Part shown: piece after piece, positions 1 to 8,639 of the stretch
How the letters are laid out: each line of letters starts with the position of its first letter
How positions within the stretch are numbered: the first letter of the stretch is position 1
NCBI RefSeq assembly: GCF_009826935.1
Contig: NZ_WUMN01000003.1
Location: 496,001-560,000 of the forward strand
Source: Flavobacterium sp. Sd200
GTDB taxonomy: Bacteria; Bacteroidota; Bacteroidia; Flavobacteriales; Flavobacteriaceae
DNA: 64,000 bases
Direction: 5' to 3'
Made by a program: the position numbers and the translations under genes
Notes under the pieces: generated by a model
Databases searched by the model: none
The model's input: the letters and a program-made list of their open reading frames with translations, nothing else
Told to the model about the DNA's origin: nothing

Positions 1-1064
1 CAAAGTTTAGATACCTCGCGGCTGTGCTGCAACAGGTTTTGCCCGTAAGAAGAACGGTATTTCATCCTTCCCACAATTTTTATAAGCTCAGGATGCAGGC
101 CATGTATACCAAGGTCTATAACAGTACGCTTACCTACTTCTATAATTTCGTCTTCAATTTGTTTGGTGGTTTTTGCAACCACCTCTTCAATACGTGCCGG
201 GTGAATACGGCCATCTGTAACCAGTTTGTGTAGCGACAGTCGTGCCACCTCCCTGCGCACAGGGTCAAAACAGCTAAGGATGATAGCCTCCGGAGTGTCG
301 TCTACAATGATCTCTACACCTGTAGCGGCCTCAATTGCTCGGATGTTACGCCCTTCACGGCCAATTATACGCCCTTTTACATCGTCAGATTCTATGTTGA
401 ATACCGATACACAGTTTTCTACCGCTTCCTCTGTACCCACACGCTGTATAGTACCGATAATTATCTTTTTAGCCTCCTGCTGCGCAGTAAGCTTGGCTTC
501 TTCTATAGTTTCCTGTATGTGGCTCATAGCGCTTGTTTTGGCCTCAGCCTTAAGGCTTTCTATGAGCTGGTTTTTAGCGTCATCGGCAGACAGGCCGGAT
601 ATAACCTCAAGCTGCTCTACCTGGCTTTTGTGCAGGCGGTCTATTTCCTGCTGTTTTTTGTCTAAATGCTCTATGCGGGTTGTATAATCGGTAGTCTTGG
701 CTTCAAGTTCGTCGTTTAGCTTTTTGGTCTTGGCAAGCTCATTAGACACCTGGCTCTCTTTATCGCGGGTACGTTTTTCTACCTCGGCAATTTTTTTGTC
801 TTTGCCCAATATTACCTGTTCATGCTCGGCTTTAAGTTCAAGAAATTTTTCTTTAGCTCTTAGCTCTTTATCTTTTTTAAGGTTCTCTCCCTCTGTAGTG
901 GCAGTTTTAAGTATAATTCCTGCTTCTTTTTTTGCGTCTTCAAGTGCCCTTTTTGCATCTTCCAGCACGCCCGAGGCTTTTTTCTTTTCAAATGTCTTTG
1001 CAATGCCAAAACCAATGGCAAGGCCGGCAATAATGCCAATAAATATAAAAAGTGTTGTATCCAT
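1..1064 (-). CDS. rny: Ribonuclease Y (3' end beyond window)
   Basis: Membrane-anchored endoribonuclease that starts mRNA decay. The reading frame opens at an ATG at 1064 on the minus strand and stays open to the window edge, so the C-terminus is missing (about 354 codons seen). Residues 1-25 form an N-terminal membrane anchor (start [14 protein letters not shown]). A long charged coiled coil follows, then a KH RNA-binding domain with the [15 protein letters not shown] motif. The last visible residues, QHSREVSKL, are the beginning of the HD metal-dependent hydrolase domain. This order (TM, coiled coil, KH, HD) is diagnostic of RNase Y. It lies downstream of zapA and the 6S RNA on the same strand. 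Confidence 0.96.
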   Translation of the reverse strand, partial: MDTTLFIFIGIIAGLAIGFGIAKTFEKKKASGVLEDAKRALEDAKKEAGIILKTATTEGENLKKDKELRAKEKFLELKAEHEQVILGKDKKIAEVEKRTRDKESQVSNELAKTKKLNDELEAKTTDYTTRIEHLDKKQQEIDRLHKSQVEQLEVISGLSADDAKNQLIESLKAEAKTSAMSHIQETIEEAKLTAQQEAKKIIIGTIQRVGTEEAVENCVSVFNIESDDVKGRIIGREGRNIRAIEAATGVEIIVDDTPEAIILSCFDPVRREVARLSLHKLVTDGRIHPARIEEVVAKTTKQIEDEIIEVGKRTVIDLGIHGLHPELIKIVGRMKYRSSYGQNLLQHSREVSKL

Positions 1065-1089
1065 ATCGTGTTATTTGTATATATAAAAA

Positions 1090-1248
1090 AAGCCTACATC
1101 AGTGTATAATTGTATAAACTCTTTAAAGACAAGTTTAAGGCTAACCCGCTGTTCAAGGATCTGCTCGAGGCAGCTTGCTTTAGTAGCGGCGATTCACCCA
1201 TTTAAAGAATTGGCGTTGAGTTTATCAAAAAAGTACTAATGTAGGCAG
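1090..1248 (-). ncRNA. ssrS: 6S RNA (6S-Flavo type)
   Basis: 6S RNA binds housekeeping RNA polymerase by mimicking an open promoter. The stretch between zapA and rny is non-coding but folds as one long interrupted hairpin. The ends GCCTACAT (minus strand, from 1246) and ATGTAGGC (to 1092) close it. Inside, GATAAACTC pairs with GAGTTTAT, CCGCT with AGCGG, and a terminal CTGC/GCAG hairpin closes around CTCGA. The closing stem runs straight into a T-tract on the minus strand (about 1084-1091), which fixes the orientation and looks like an intrinsic terminator. A position next to zapA is known for 6S RNA in other phyla. I could not run a covariance model, so the family name rests on structure, size and position. 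Confidence 0.78.
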
Positions 1249-1275
1249 TATCGTTTGTATGTTAAGAACGTATTT

Positions 1276-1566
1276 TTATGTAAGAAGGTCACCCAGTTTA
1301 CTATCCATTTCCAGCAGTCTTTCTATGGTCTCTTCGGCATCAGCCGATTTGTCCAGTTGTTTTTGCTCCACCTGTGCTGCAAACTGTAGTGCACACATGG
1401 CAAGCACATCCTGCTTATCTCTCACTGCATAGTTTTCTTCAAACTGCTTTATCATGGCATCAATTTTCTTGGAAGCACTCCTTAAGCCTTCTTCCTGCGA
1501 AGGATTTACCGTTAAAGGGTACACCCTGTCTGCTATTGATATTTTTATTTTCAGTTTTTCGTCCAT
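1276..1566 (-). CDS. zapA: Cell division protein ZapA
   Basis: FtsZ-associated protein that bundles FtsZ protofilaments at the division ring. The 96-residue length is typical. The N-terminal beta segment (KIKISIADRVYPLTV) is followed by the conserved stretch around LRSASKKIDAMIKQFEENY and a C-terminal dimerising helix. The ATG start lies 7 bp after the stop of the upstream coiled-coil gene, so the two are probably co-transcribed, followed by 6S RNA and rny. The reading is strong because family, size and gene order agree. Confidence 0.93.
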   Translation of the reverse strand: MDEKLKIKISIADRVYPLTVNPSQEEGLRSASKKIDAMIKQFEENYAVRDKQDVLAMCALQFAAQVEQKQLDKSADAEETIERLLEMDSKLGDLLT

Positions 1567-1573
1567 TGCCTCC

Positions 1574-1864
1574 CTAATCAGAAAGTTGTGCTATGCAATG
1601 ATCAATATCTCGAATCAATGAATTTATCCTGAGTTTCGTTTCTCTCTTATTGTCGTCACTGCCCAGTAATGAATTAGCCATCCTTAAAGATTCGTTTTGC
1701 TGTTTAAGCATCTCTATCTCTTCCTGCTGCCTGCTAATAAGCGATTGCCTTTGCAACAGTTCATCCTCAAGCCTGCCGTTAGCCTGTTTGAGGCCCTGCA
1801 TTTTTTGGGCAAGCTTAATAAGCTTACCATCAATAGAATCAACTATTTTGGATATTTCGCCCAT
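1574..1864 (-). CDS. Small coiled-coil protein upstream of zapA
   Basis: A 96-residue protein that is almost entirely heptad-like, rich in K, E, Q, L and R. It has no signal peptide or membrane segment, so it should be cytoplasmic. It is the first gene of a zapA-ssrS-rny block. Placement and coiled-coil nature suggest a divisome-associated role comparable to ZapB, but there is no motif to prove that and I do not recognise a named family. Upstream (1865-2041) is a divergent intergenic region shared with the M23 peptidase gene. Confidence 0.8.
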   Translation of the reverse strand: MGEISKIVDSIDGKLIKLAQKMQGLKQANGRLEDELLQRQSLISRQQEEIEMLKQQNESLRMANSLLGSDDNKRETKLRINSLIRDIDHCIAQLSD

Positions 1865-2000
1865 GCACAGCTAAATTCATTACATCATTGTACAAAGTTA
1901 ATATTACTTTAATGAGAAACAAGAGCAACACGAAAAAATGTTCATTTTTTTTCGTAAAGGCGTAATAATTTGCGGCGTAAATAGTTATAAGTTTAAGCTA

Positions 2001-2019
2001 AACCGTACGGTTATTTTTG
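2001..2019 (+). promoter_or_regulatory. Promoter -7 box overlapped by a palindrome, M23 peptidase gene
   Basis: TATTTTTG at 2012-2019 fits the Bacteroidota -7 consensus TAnnTTTG and lies 22 bp before the ATG of the M23 gene. A perfect 12-bp palindrome, AACCGTACGGTT (2001-2012), abuts and shares one base with it, so a bound dimer there would block polymerase. The -33 element is weak (TTTA at 1992-1995). Confidence 0.45.
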
Positions 2020-2041
2020 CGCTTTTTTATATTTTAGCCCA

Positions 2042-3760
2042 ATGAGATTTTGTATTCTGTTCGTTTTATTCAGTGTAACACTGTGGGCTCAAAACCCTTA
2101 TCCGCAGGACTATTTTCGTAGCCCCATGGATATTCCTATTCATCCCTCCGGAACCTTTGGCGAACTGCGCACCAATCACTTTCATGCAGGGCTGGATTTC
2201 AGGACCAACCAAAAGGAAGGATTGCCTGTATATGCCGCTGCTGCCGGATATGTGTCGCGCATAAAAGTATCGAGCTATGGCTATGGTACGGCTTTATATA
2301 TAGATCATCCTAACGGTTTTACCACACTTTATGGACACCTGAGTGCCTACGCACCTAAAATAGAAGCTTATGTTAGGGCGAAACAATATGAAAAGAAATC
2401 TTTTGAAATAGAAATGTTTCCTAAGCCGGGAGAAATTACGGTTACCCAGGGCGAGCTTATTGCGCTTTCGGGTAATTCGGGTGGCTCAGGCGGCCCACAC
2501 CTGCATTTTGAATATCGCGATACCAAGACCGAGATGATCATTAATCCGTTATTGTTTGGGCTCAACAAAAAAATGAAGGACACCAAACCGCCAACAATTC
2601 ATGGAATAATGGTGTATCCTTTAAGCGATGATGCCGTAGTGAACGAAAGCAGGACACCGACGATCATTAATCTAAAGCTTCAGCCCGATGGTACTTATAT
2701 TGCCGATAGGGTCTATGCAAAAGGTAAAATAGGGTTTGGCATTAGCGCAACCGATAAGTCTACCGGAAGCATGGGCAACAATGGCATTTATAAGGCCGAG
2801 ACATTTTTTAACGGCAGCCCGCATTTTAGCTATGCCTTTAGTTCTTTTGCGTTTGATGAATCGCGCTACATAAACAATTTTATAGACTATCAGCGTTATT
2901 ACAGCACGGGGCAGCGCTACCAAAAACTGTTTGTAAGAACGCCATACCCCCTTTCGCTGCTTAAACATAACAGCCGCAACGGGCAGTATAATGTGACGCC
3001 CGATACATTACAGAATTTCAGGATAGAGATTTACGATTTTCATGGCAACAATGCCATTGTTAACGGCACGATACAATATTCAGATAAGCCATCGGTGGTA
3101 AACCCGCCAAAGCATGTAACACCTTATTTTGTAAAGGCGGCAAACGACAATAATTACAGCAAGAACAATGTATCGGTCTTTATTCCGGCCAATGCATTTT
3201 ACGAAGATTTTTACATGGATTTTGATGTAAAAGATTCTGTGCTGCACCTACACAATCCTACGGTTCCGGTACACACTGCCGTAACAGTTTCGTTTGATGT
3301 AAATGGGATTCCAAAAGACCAGCTTCAAAAAACATTTATTGCAGGGTTTACCAATAAGCGTATAAACTATAACGACAGCTATATAGAAGACGGCAGGCTT
3401 ACTGCCAAAGTAAAGCTGTTGGGCAATTATAAGCTTGCACAGGATGTTACCCCTCCAAAAATATACAGTCCAAGCTTTGCAGAGGGGAAGTGGCTAACAG
3501 CTTACGACAGGATAAGTTTTAAAATTAGCGACGACCTTAGCGGTATTGCAACTTATGATGCCTGGCTTAACGGCAAATGGATACTAATGCATTATGACTA
3601 TAAAACGCGCCTTATATACCACAACTTTAGCGACGGAGTAGTGAGCGAAGGGCGCAACGATTTAAAAATTACGGTGACTGATAATGTAGGAAATAGTACT
3701 ACCTTTGAAACACATTTTTTCCGAACACAAAATACAACCTCTGTTGAAAACAATAAATAA
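2042..3760 (+). CDS. M23 family metallopeptidase (LytM-type), exported
   Basis: Exported zinc peptidase expected to cut peptidoglycan cross-links in the periplasm. Residues 1-17 are a Sec signal peptide ending in WAQ. The M23 domain follows directly, with the zinc ligands in HAGLD (H48, D52) and the HLHFE motif near residue 155. About 400 residues of beta-rich, Ig-like sequence follow with no motif I can name, making the protein (572 aa) much longer than minimal LytM enzymes. The stop overlaps the likely start of the downstream TonB receptor by 17 bp, so translation may be coupled. Confidence 0.92.
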   Translation: MRFCILFVLFSVTLWAQNPYPQDYFRSPMDIPIHPSGTFGELRTNHFHAGLDFRTNQKEGLPVYAAAAGYVSRIKVSSYGYGTALYIDHPNGFTTLYGHLSAYAPKIEAYVRAKQYEKKSFEIEMFPKPGEITVTQGELIALSGNSGGSGGPHLHFEYRDTKTEMIINPLLFGLNKKMKDTKPPTIHGIMVYPLSDDAVVNESRTPTIINLKLQPDGTYIADRVYAKGKIGFGISATDKSTGSMGNNGIYKAETFFNGSPHFSYAFSSFAFDESRYINNFIDYQRYYSTGQRYQKLFVRTPYPLSLLKHNSRNGQYNVTPDTLQNFRIEIYDFHGNNAIVNGTIQYSDKPSVVNPPKHVTPYFVKAANDNNYSKNNVSVFIPANAFYEDFYMDFDVKDSVLHLHNPTVPVHTAVTVSFDVNGIPKDQLQKTFIAGFTNKRINYNDSYIEDGRLTAKVKLLGNYKLAQDVTPPKIYSPSFAEGKWLTAYDRISFKISDDLSGIATYDAWLNGKWILMHYDYKTRLIYHNFSDGVVSEGRNDLKITVTDNVGNSTTFETHFFRTQNTTSVENNK

Positions 3761-6236
3761 GCTTATAACCTTACTCATTTTATTATTAAGCTGTACCGCT
3801 TTTGCGCAAAGATTGCCTTTTATTTATGGTGTGGCCCTCGACGAAAAACGCCAGCCACTGGAAGGCGTCTCTGTTTATTATGACAGCAGTAAGGGACGCA
3901 AAGAAACAACATCCGATAAAAACGGAGTGTATGCGCTCGAAGTACCTGTTATGGAAGAAGTAACCGTATGGTTTTCTCACATTAGCTTTCAGGGGCTGTA
4001 TGTAAACCTGCGCGATATGGCACCGGGCGAAAGCCTTGAGTTTAATTTTGCCTTTACGCCCGGGGTTATTAATATGCCCGAGGTAGTTATAGATAATAAA
4101 GGCCGCAAAAATGTAGAAGGTATTGTTGTGGTTCAGCCGGAGATTATACGTGCTATGGTAGGGCCTAATGCAGGTGTCGAAAATATCTTAAAATCGTTTG
4201 CAGGTGTAAACAGCAATAATGAGCTCAGCACAGGATACAACGTTCGTGGTGGTAACTTTGATGAAAACCTTGTATATGTTAACGACATAGAAATTTACCG
4301 CCCATTCCTTATCCGCTCAGGCCAGCAGGAAGGTTTGAGCTTTACCAATACCGCCATGGTGGAGAATGTAGATTTCTCTGCCGGAGGTTTCCAGGCTAAG
4401 TATGGCGATAAAATGTCTTCTGTACTGGATATTACCTACCGCACCCCAAAAGAATTTGGTGCTGCTTTAGAAGCCAGCTTTTTGGGCGGAAGCCTTACTG
4501 TAGAAAGTGCGAGCAAAGATAAAAGGTGGAGCGGTATTGTGGGTGCGCGCTATCGCGATAACAGCCTGTTGGTAAACAGCCAGGAAACCGAGACGAACTT
4601 TAAACCAACCTTTGCCGATATACAGGCTCTTATAAACTTTAATCCTAATAAAAAGTGGGAGCTTAGCTTTTTGGGTAATGTGTCTCAAAACAAATATCAT
4701 TACCAGCCATTAACAAGGCAAACCAATTTTGGTACCATAGACAATCCTATTGCCCTGCAGATAATTTATGACGGACAGGAAAAAGATGAGTACCAAACTT
4801 TCTTTGGTGCTTTTACTTCTAAATATATTGTTTCAGATACCTTCAGCCTTAAATTTATAGGGTCGGTGTATCATACTCAGGAGCAGGAATATTTCGATAT
4901 CCTGGCACAGTATGCCCTTGGTGATGTAGACACAAATATAGGCTCTGAAACTTTTGGCGATATACAGTTTGCCCGTGCAGTGGGCTCTCAGCTTAACCAT
5001 GCCCGTAACAACCTCGATGCCCTTATTGCTAATGCAGAGGTTAAAGGCTACCATAAACTAGGCAAAAGCCAGGTAGAGTGGGGGGCAAAATATACCCGAG
5101 AGGATATTCGGGACCGTCTTGTAGAATGGGAAGTTATCGATTCGGCAGGATTTTCTATCCGCCCTCCTGTGGTAGATATTAGAAACGACCAGCCTTATAA
5201 TCCTTTTACAGGAGAGTTGGTGCCTTATCAAAATGTGAGGCAAACCAATTTTGTTACCATAAACAGACTGTCGGGCTATGTGCAGTGGAGCCACCGTACC
5301 AATTGGGGTAATAGCGAAGTATATTTAAACGCAGGTGCACGCGCCCACCAGTGGCAGGTAGACACCAGGGCAGGCAATGGCAAGAGCCAGGTAACTGTTA
5401 GCCCACGAGTGCAGTTTGCTATAAAACCTAAATGGGAAATGGATATGCTTTTCCGCCTGTCGGGAGGTATGTACCACCAACCGCCGTTTTACAGGGAGCT
5501 TAGAGATTCTGTAGGTATGGTGCGCTCTAATGTAAAGGCACAACAGTCTATACATATAGTGGCAGGTAACGATTACAGCTTTAAACTTTGGGACAGGCCG
5601 TTTAAACTGATAAGCGAGGCATATTATAAAAAGATGGATAATGTAAATACCTATACTTTAGAGAATGTGCGTATTCGTTATCGGGCGAATAATGACGCTA
5701 CTGCCTATGCCTATGGTTTGGATTTGAGGATGAATGGAGAGTTTGTTCCCGGAACTGAATCGTGGGTAAGTATTGGTTACATGAAAACAGAAGAAAACCT
5801 TAACGATAGGGGATATATAGCACGCCCAACAGACCAAAGGCTTAAGGCAGCCATACTTTTTCAGGATTATGTGCCTAACATTCCCAATCTTAAAATGTAT
5901 CTCAATCTGGTGTATAATACAGGCTTGCCGGGCGGGTCTCCTTCCTATGCAAATCCGTATGCATACCAGTCGCGCCTGAACGATTATCGTCGTGCCGATG
6001 CCGGTTTTTCGTATGTTTTTGTTAACCGTGCCGATGCCAAGATTGCTGTTCCAAAAGCAAAATGGCTTCAGCCTTTTAAAGAGCTTAGCCTTGGTTTAGA
6101 GATATTCAACCTGTTCGATAACCAAAACTCCATTACCAATACATGGGTACGCGATGTATATACAAAAAGCCAGTATGGTATTCCTAACTACCTTACAAGC
6201 CGTGTGTTTAGTCTTAAGCTTATGGCAAGAATATAA
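3744..6236 (+). CDS. TonB-dependent receptor with carboxypeptidase-like regulatory domain
   Basis: Outer-membrane TonB-dependent transporter of the SusC/CirA type; the substrate cannot be told from sequence. I place the start at the TTG at 3744, because it gives a clean signal peptide (MKTINKLITLLILLL, cleaved near CTAFA-Q). The upstream TTG at 3705 would add 13 residues ahead of it. Mature order: a carboxypeptidase-D regulatory-like domain (about residues 23-110), a plug with the SAGGFQAKYGDKMSSVLDI motif, then a long beta-barrel ending in the aromatic/arginine strand FSLKLMARI. There is no SusD partner next to it, so it is probably not a classical glycan locus. The start overlaps the M23 gene. 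Confidence 0.9.
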   Translation: MKTINKLITLLILLLSCTAFAQRLPFIYGVALDEKRQPLEGVSVYYDSSKGRKETTSDKNGVYALEVPVMEEVTVWFSHISFQGLYVNLRDMAPGESLEFNFAFTPGVINMPEVVIDNKGRKNVEGIVVVQPEIIRAMVGPNAGVENILKSFAGVNSNNELSTGYNVRGGNFDENLVYVNDIEIYRPFLIRSGQQEGLSFTNTAMVENVDFSAGGFQAKYGDKMSSVLDITYRTPKEFGAALEASFLGGSLTVESASKDKRWSGIVGARYRDNSLLVNSQETETNFKPTFADIQALINFNPNKKWELSFLGNVSQNKYHYQPLTRQTNFGTIDNPIALQIIYDGQEKDEYQTFFGAFTSKYIVSDTFSLKFIGSVYHTQEQEYFDILAQYALGDVDTNIGSETFGDIQFARAVGSQLNHARNNLDALIANAEVKGYHKLGKSQVEWGAKYTREDIRDRLVEWEVIDSAGFSIRPPVVDIRNDQPYNPFTGELVPYQNVRQTNFVTINRLSGYVQWSHRTNWGNSEVYLNAGARAHQWQVDTRAGNGKSQVTVSPRVQFAIKPKWEMDMLFRLSGGMYHQPPFYRELRDSVGMVRSNVKAQQSIHIVAGNDYSFKLWDRPFKLISEAYYKKMDNVNTYTLENVRIRYRANNDATAYAYGLDLRMNGEFVPGTESWVSIGYMKTEENLNDRGYIARPTDQRLKAAILFQDYVPNIPNLKMYLNLVYNTGLPGGSPSYANPYAYQSRLNDYRRADAGFSYVFVNRADAKIAVPKAKWLQPFKELSLGLEIFNLFDNQNSITNTWVRDVYTKSQYGIPNYLTSRVFSLKLMARI

Positions 6237-6285
6237 ATATTTGAAACTTTTTGCTTATTTTTGGTAGAGTCATCATAACACAACA

Positions 6286-7017
6286 ATGAAAATAGCCTCC
6301 ATTATAACCTTGATCTTTACAACTGTTCTTTTTATGAGCTGTAAAGATGAGAAGCCCAAGCCGAAGGTAATTTATGAAAAACCGCGTGAAGCTGCACAGC
6401 CTCAGCCTAAAGCGACGGATTCTTCGCAGATAAAAGTGGCCGATCTTCCGGTACACATGGAGGGTACAAAATATCTTATACATCCTGTGGGCGATATAAG
6501 GGTATATGATGATACTAACCGCAGTTATGGCTCCAGCCGCACTAATGGCAATGTAAGCTATGCCATATCTAATTACAATCGTTTTGAAATTACGGGCTAT
6601 TTCGAGAATCTTAAATTTCAGCATGTAGATTCTACAGCGCTTTATCCGCTGACAGATAAAAAAATACAGATACAGACAGCGACCTATCTCAATACGGTTT
6701 TTGAAAAAACAAAAAAGCAAATTCTTGTATATACACTTACCGATGCTGATACCAATCAGGATGGAAAGCTGGACAGTAATGATATTAAGTCGTTATATAT
6801 TAGCGATATTAGCGGTAAAGGTTTCAGGAAGTTGTCTGAAGATGTACAGGAACTCGTAGACTGGAGCGTTATTGACGATTTAAACCGCCTGTATTTTAGA
6901 ACGATAGAAGACATCAATAAAAATGGTGCTTTTGATAAAAATGATAAGGTGCATTACCATTACATCGATTTGATGAAGCCTGAATGGACCGTTACCTATG
7001 AACCGGTAGCCCCGTAG
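6286..7017 (+). CDS. Lipoprotein with two EF-hand-like calcium loops
   Basis: A 243-residue lipoprotein. The signal peptide ends in a lipobox (VLFMSC), giving a mature N-terminus C-K-D-E, which resembles the K-(D/E)2 lipoprotein export signal for surface display described in Capnocytophaga. Two loops of EF-hand form lie in the second half: DADTNQDGKLDSND near residue 155 and DINKNGAFDKND near 215, both with acidic residues at the expected positions. No enzymatic domain is recognisable. A -7-like box (TATTTTTG, 6256-6263) lies 22 bp upstream. The stop codon TAG is inside the left arm of the inverted repeat that follows. Confidence 0.8.
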   Translation: MKIASIITLIFTTVLFMSCKDEKPKPKVIYEKPREAAQPQPKATDSSQIKVADLPVHMEGTKYLIHPVGDIRVYDDTNRSYGSSRTNGNVSYAISNYNRFEITGYFENLKFQHVDSTALYPLTDKKIQIQTATYLNTVFEKTKKQILVYTLTDADTNQDGKLDSNDIKSLYISDISGKGFRKLSEDVQELVDWSVIDDLNRLYFRTIEDINKNGAFDKNDKVHYHYIDLMKPEWTVTYEPVAP

Positions 7018-7128
7018 AGACGTTGTAATGCAACGTCTAACACACCTCAGTTTTGCAGAGTCAATAGTCATTAGACCTTTCATCGCAACGTTTTGGACTT
7101 TTTAGACGTTGCATTGCAACGTCTCTAC
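7014..7128. repeat. 115-bp element with 25-bp terminal inverted repeats (REP/MITE-like)
   Basis: The arms at 7014-7038 and 7104-7128 are 25 bp each and reverse complements with one mismatch. Each arm is itself nearly palindromic (AGACGTTGCA/TTGCAACGTCT). The element fills the whole gap between two convergent genes: the left arm contains the stop codon of the EF-hand lipoprotein (TAG 7015-7017), and the right arm ends one base before the stop of the DUF2971 gene. It has no coding capacity. It could act as a bidirectional terminator or be a transposase-dependent short repeat. Confidence 0.8.
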
Positions 7129-7827
7129 CTAAATCAAAATATCACTTTCCAAATCTGATTTTTCGATCTGAAAATCAAAGCCAAGCTGTTGCATTAGCTG
7201 TATTACCAAATTTTTGTACCAGTTCTCTGATTTAGGGTGTATGTAAATGCGCTCTATAAGCTGGTTAATGTCTACGTTGGTTTTTACCCCTTCGTTTATA
7301 GTCAGGTTGTGCTTACTAAGGTCGCTTACTATGCGCACCTCGCGCTCATACTGAAAGCTTTTGCGTTTAAAGAGGAATGGGAAAAAGTTATTGTCAAACG
7401 GAATATATTCTTTCTTGTAGTCAATATAACGAACTTCACCAATGTGCTGTTCGTAGCGGTTTTCAGGATATAAAGCCTGCTGCATTCTTCCTATAGTGCT
7501 TTGTATGGCAAGGCCCTCATTGTTCTTTGTAAATATCTGCCACATGGCATAGCTTTCATATTCGTTAATATGCCAGCTGCTTATCACTACATTTTTGCGC
7601 TGTGATTTATAGTAATCCAAAAAGTCAGGATTGTTTTGAGATATACGCTTAATTTCCTCAAAAGTAGGCTCGCTGAAAGTGCCCTCATATTGGTCTTCAA
7701 ATTTATCCGAACGCGACATGAACATCTGCCTGCACAGCAGTAGGTCTAAAAACTTAGACAGGTCCAGATACTTCCATACAATAGTATCCTGCGGTGGGAT
7801 GGTTATATCGTCAGTATGTACATACAT
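7129..7827 (-). CDS. DUF2971 domain protein
   Basis: A 232-residue cytoplasmic protein resembling DUF2971: N-terminal WKYLDLSKFLDLL, then FMSRSDKFEDQYEGTF, and a middle section with MWQIFTKNNEGLAIQST. The biochemical role of the family is not established. It starts 2 bp after the stop of the upstream HAD gene, so the two form a small operon. Some relatives occur near defence genes in other bacteria, but nothing in this neighbourhood supports that here. Confidence 0.8.
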   Translation of the reverse strand: MYVHTDDITIPPQDTIVWKYLDLSKFLDLLLCRQMFMSRSDKFEDQYEGTFSEPTFEEIKRISQNNPDFLDYYKSQRKNVVISSWHINEYESYAMWQIFTKNNEGLAIQSTIGRMQQALYPENRYEQHIGEVRYIDYKKEYIPFDNNFFPFLFKRKSFQYEREVRIVSDLSKHNLTINEGVKTNVDINQLIERIYIHPKSENWYKNLVIQLMQQLGFDFQIEKSDLESDILI

Positions 7828-7829
7828 AA

Positions 7830-8456
7830 TTAACGGTAGCTTTTAATAATGGTTTTCAGGTCTTTAAAATGTTCAATTTTATGGTCGGCCTCACGGGCAT
7901 CGGCTATATTATTCTTGTCATACAATACTGTAGCAATGCCAAGATCTTTAGCTGCTTTTATTTCGCTCTCCGGGTCGTCGCCTACTACAAGCACCTCTGT
8001 AGGCTTGTAATCATACCGTTCTAATATACCCGCAAAAACCTCTTTCTTACTGCTTTCAACGGGGTTTACCACGTGCACTTCTTTAAAGTCGTGTTCAATC
8101 CCAAGCTGGTTTATCTTGCTTAGCTGCATATTGCGAAAACCTGTAGTAACCAAAAATCTTTCGGCATCAATGGTATGTATCTCCGGATAATCGTCAAATG
8201 TATCAATGGCTTCATCAAACGTAAGGGTTTCCTGTAGTTCTATAGCTTTTTGAGTAAGTTCGTCGCTAAAATTATTGCGTGCTGCCACAATGCGAAAAGG
8301 AGTTCGCATAATTGCTTTTTTAATGGCTTCGAGGCTATCGTTGTGTTGTCCGCTCTCAGCAATGAGGTTAAACACCGGGCCAAATAGTTTATCGCCAATG
8401 GCACTTACCGGAAAAATAGTGTTATCAAGGTCGTATATAATAGCTTGAATGGGCAT
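7830..8456 (-). CDS. HAD-family hydrolase
   Basis: A 208-residue haloacid-dehalogenase-type phosphatase. Motif I is IIYDLDNTIF (residues 6-15) with the nucleophile aspartate and the second catalytic aspartate. Motif II is around LVTTG, and motif IV is VVGDDPESEIKAAKDLGI near residue 160. A helical cap lies between motifs I and II, as in the HAD-IA subfamily. The substrate cannot be inferred. It is followed after 2 bp by the DUF2971 gene. Confidence 0.88.
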   Translation of the reverse strand: MPIQAIIYDLDNTIFPVSAIGDKLFGPVFNLIAESGQHNDSLEAIKKAIMRTPFRIVAARNNFSDELTQKAIELQETLTFDEAIDTFDDYPEIHTIDAERFLVTTGFRNMQLSKINQLGIEHDFKEVHVVNPVESSKKEVFAGILERYDYKPTEVLVVGDDPESEIKAAKDLGIATVLYDKNNIADAREADHKIEHFKDLKTIIKSYR

Positions 8457-8489
8457 GTATTAGAAAATTTAAGTTTAAAGATACGGTAT

Positions 8490-8520
8490 AAAAAAATAGC
8501 TGCAAAAAATGCAGCTATCC
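8490..8520 (-). terminator. Intrinsic terminator after the exporter gene
   Basis: ATAGCTGCA (8496-8504) and TGCAGCTAT (8510-8518) form a perfect 9-bp stem, and a run of seven T on the minus strand follows at 8490-8496. It lies about 120 bp downstream of the MsbA-like gene stop. The rest of the gap (8521-8639) holds short AT-rich near-repeats and no gene. Confidence 0.75.
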
Positions 8521-8639
8521 TTAACCATTATTTAGTCTTAAAGTTTCTTTAAGTCAAAAGTTTATAAAGTCGAAAGTCTGATGTCAGAAGTAGGTTTGAG
8601 AATTTTCAAATTACCAAATCATCAAATAGACAAATAAAC

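Noticed and set aside
226..1086. Plus-strand serine-rich frames at the window start
   Set aside because: They are antisense to the RNase Y coiled coil, which reads clearly on the minus strand up to the window edge.
2042..6236. M23 peptidase and TonB receptor as one frameshifted fusion
   Set aside because: Each has its own signal peptide and complete domain set; the overlap is 17 bp with a sound TTG start for the second gene.
7129..8456. DUF2971 and HAD pair as a defence module
   Set aside because: DUF2971 sometimes occurs near defence genes, but nothing else here fits: no toxin, nuclease or sensor partner, and the HAD protein is an ordinary phosphatase type.
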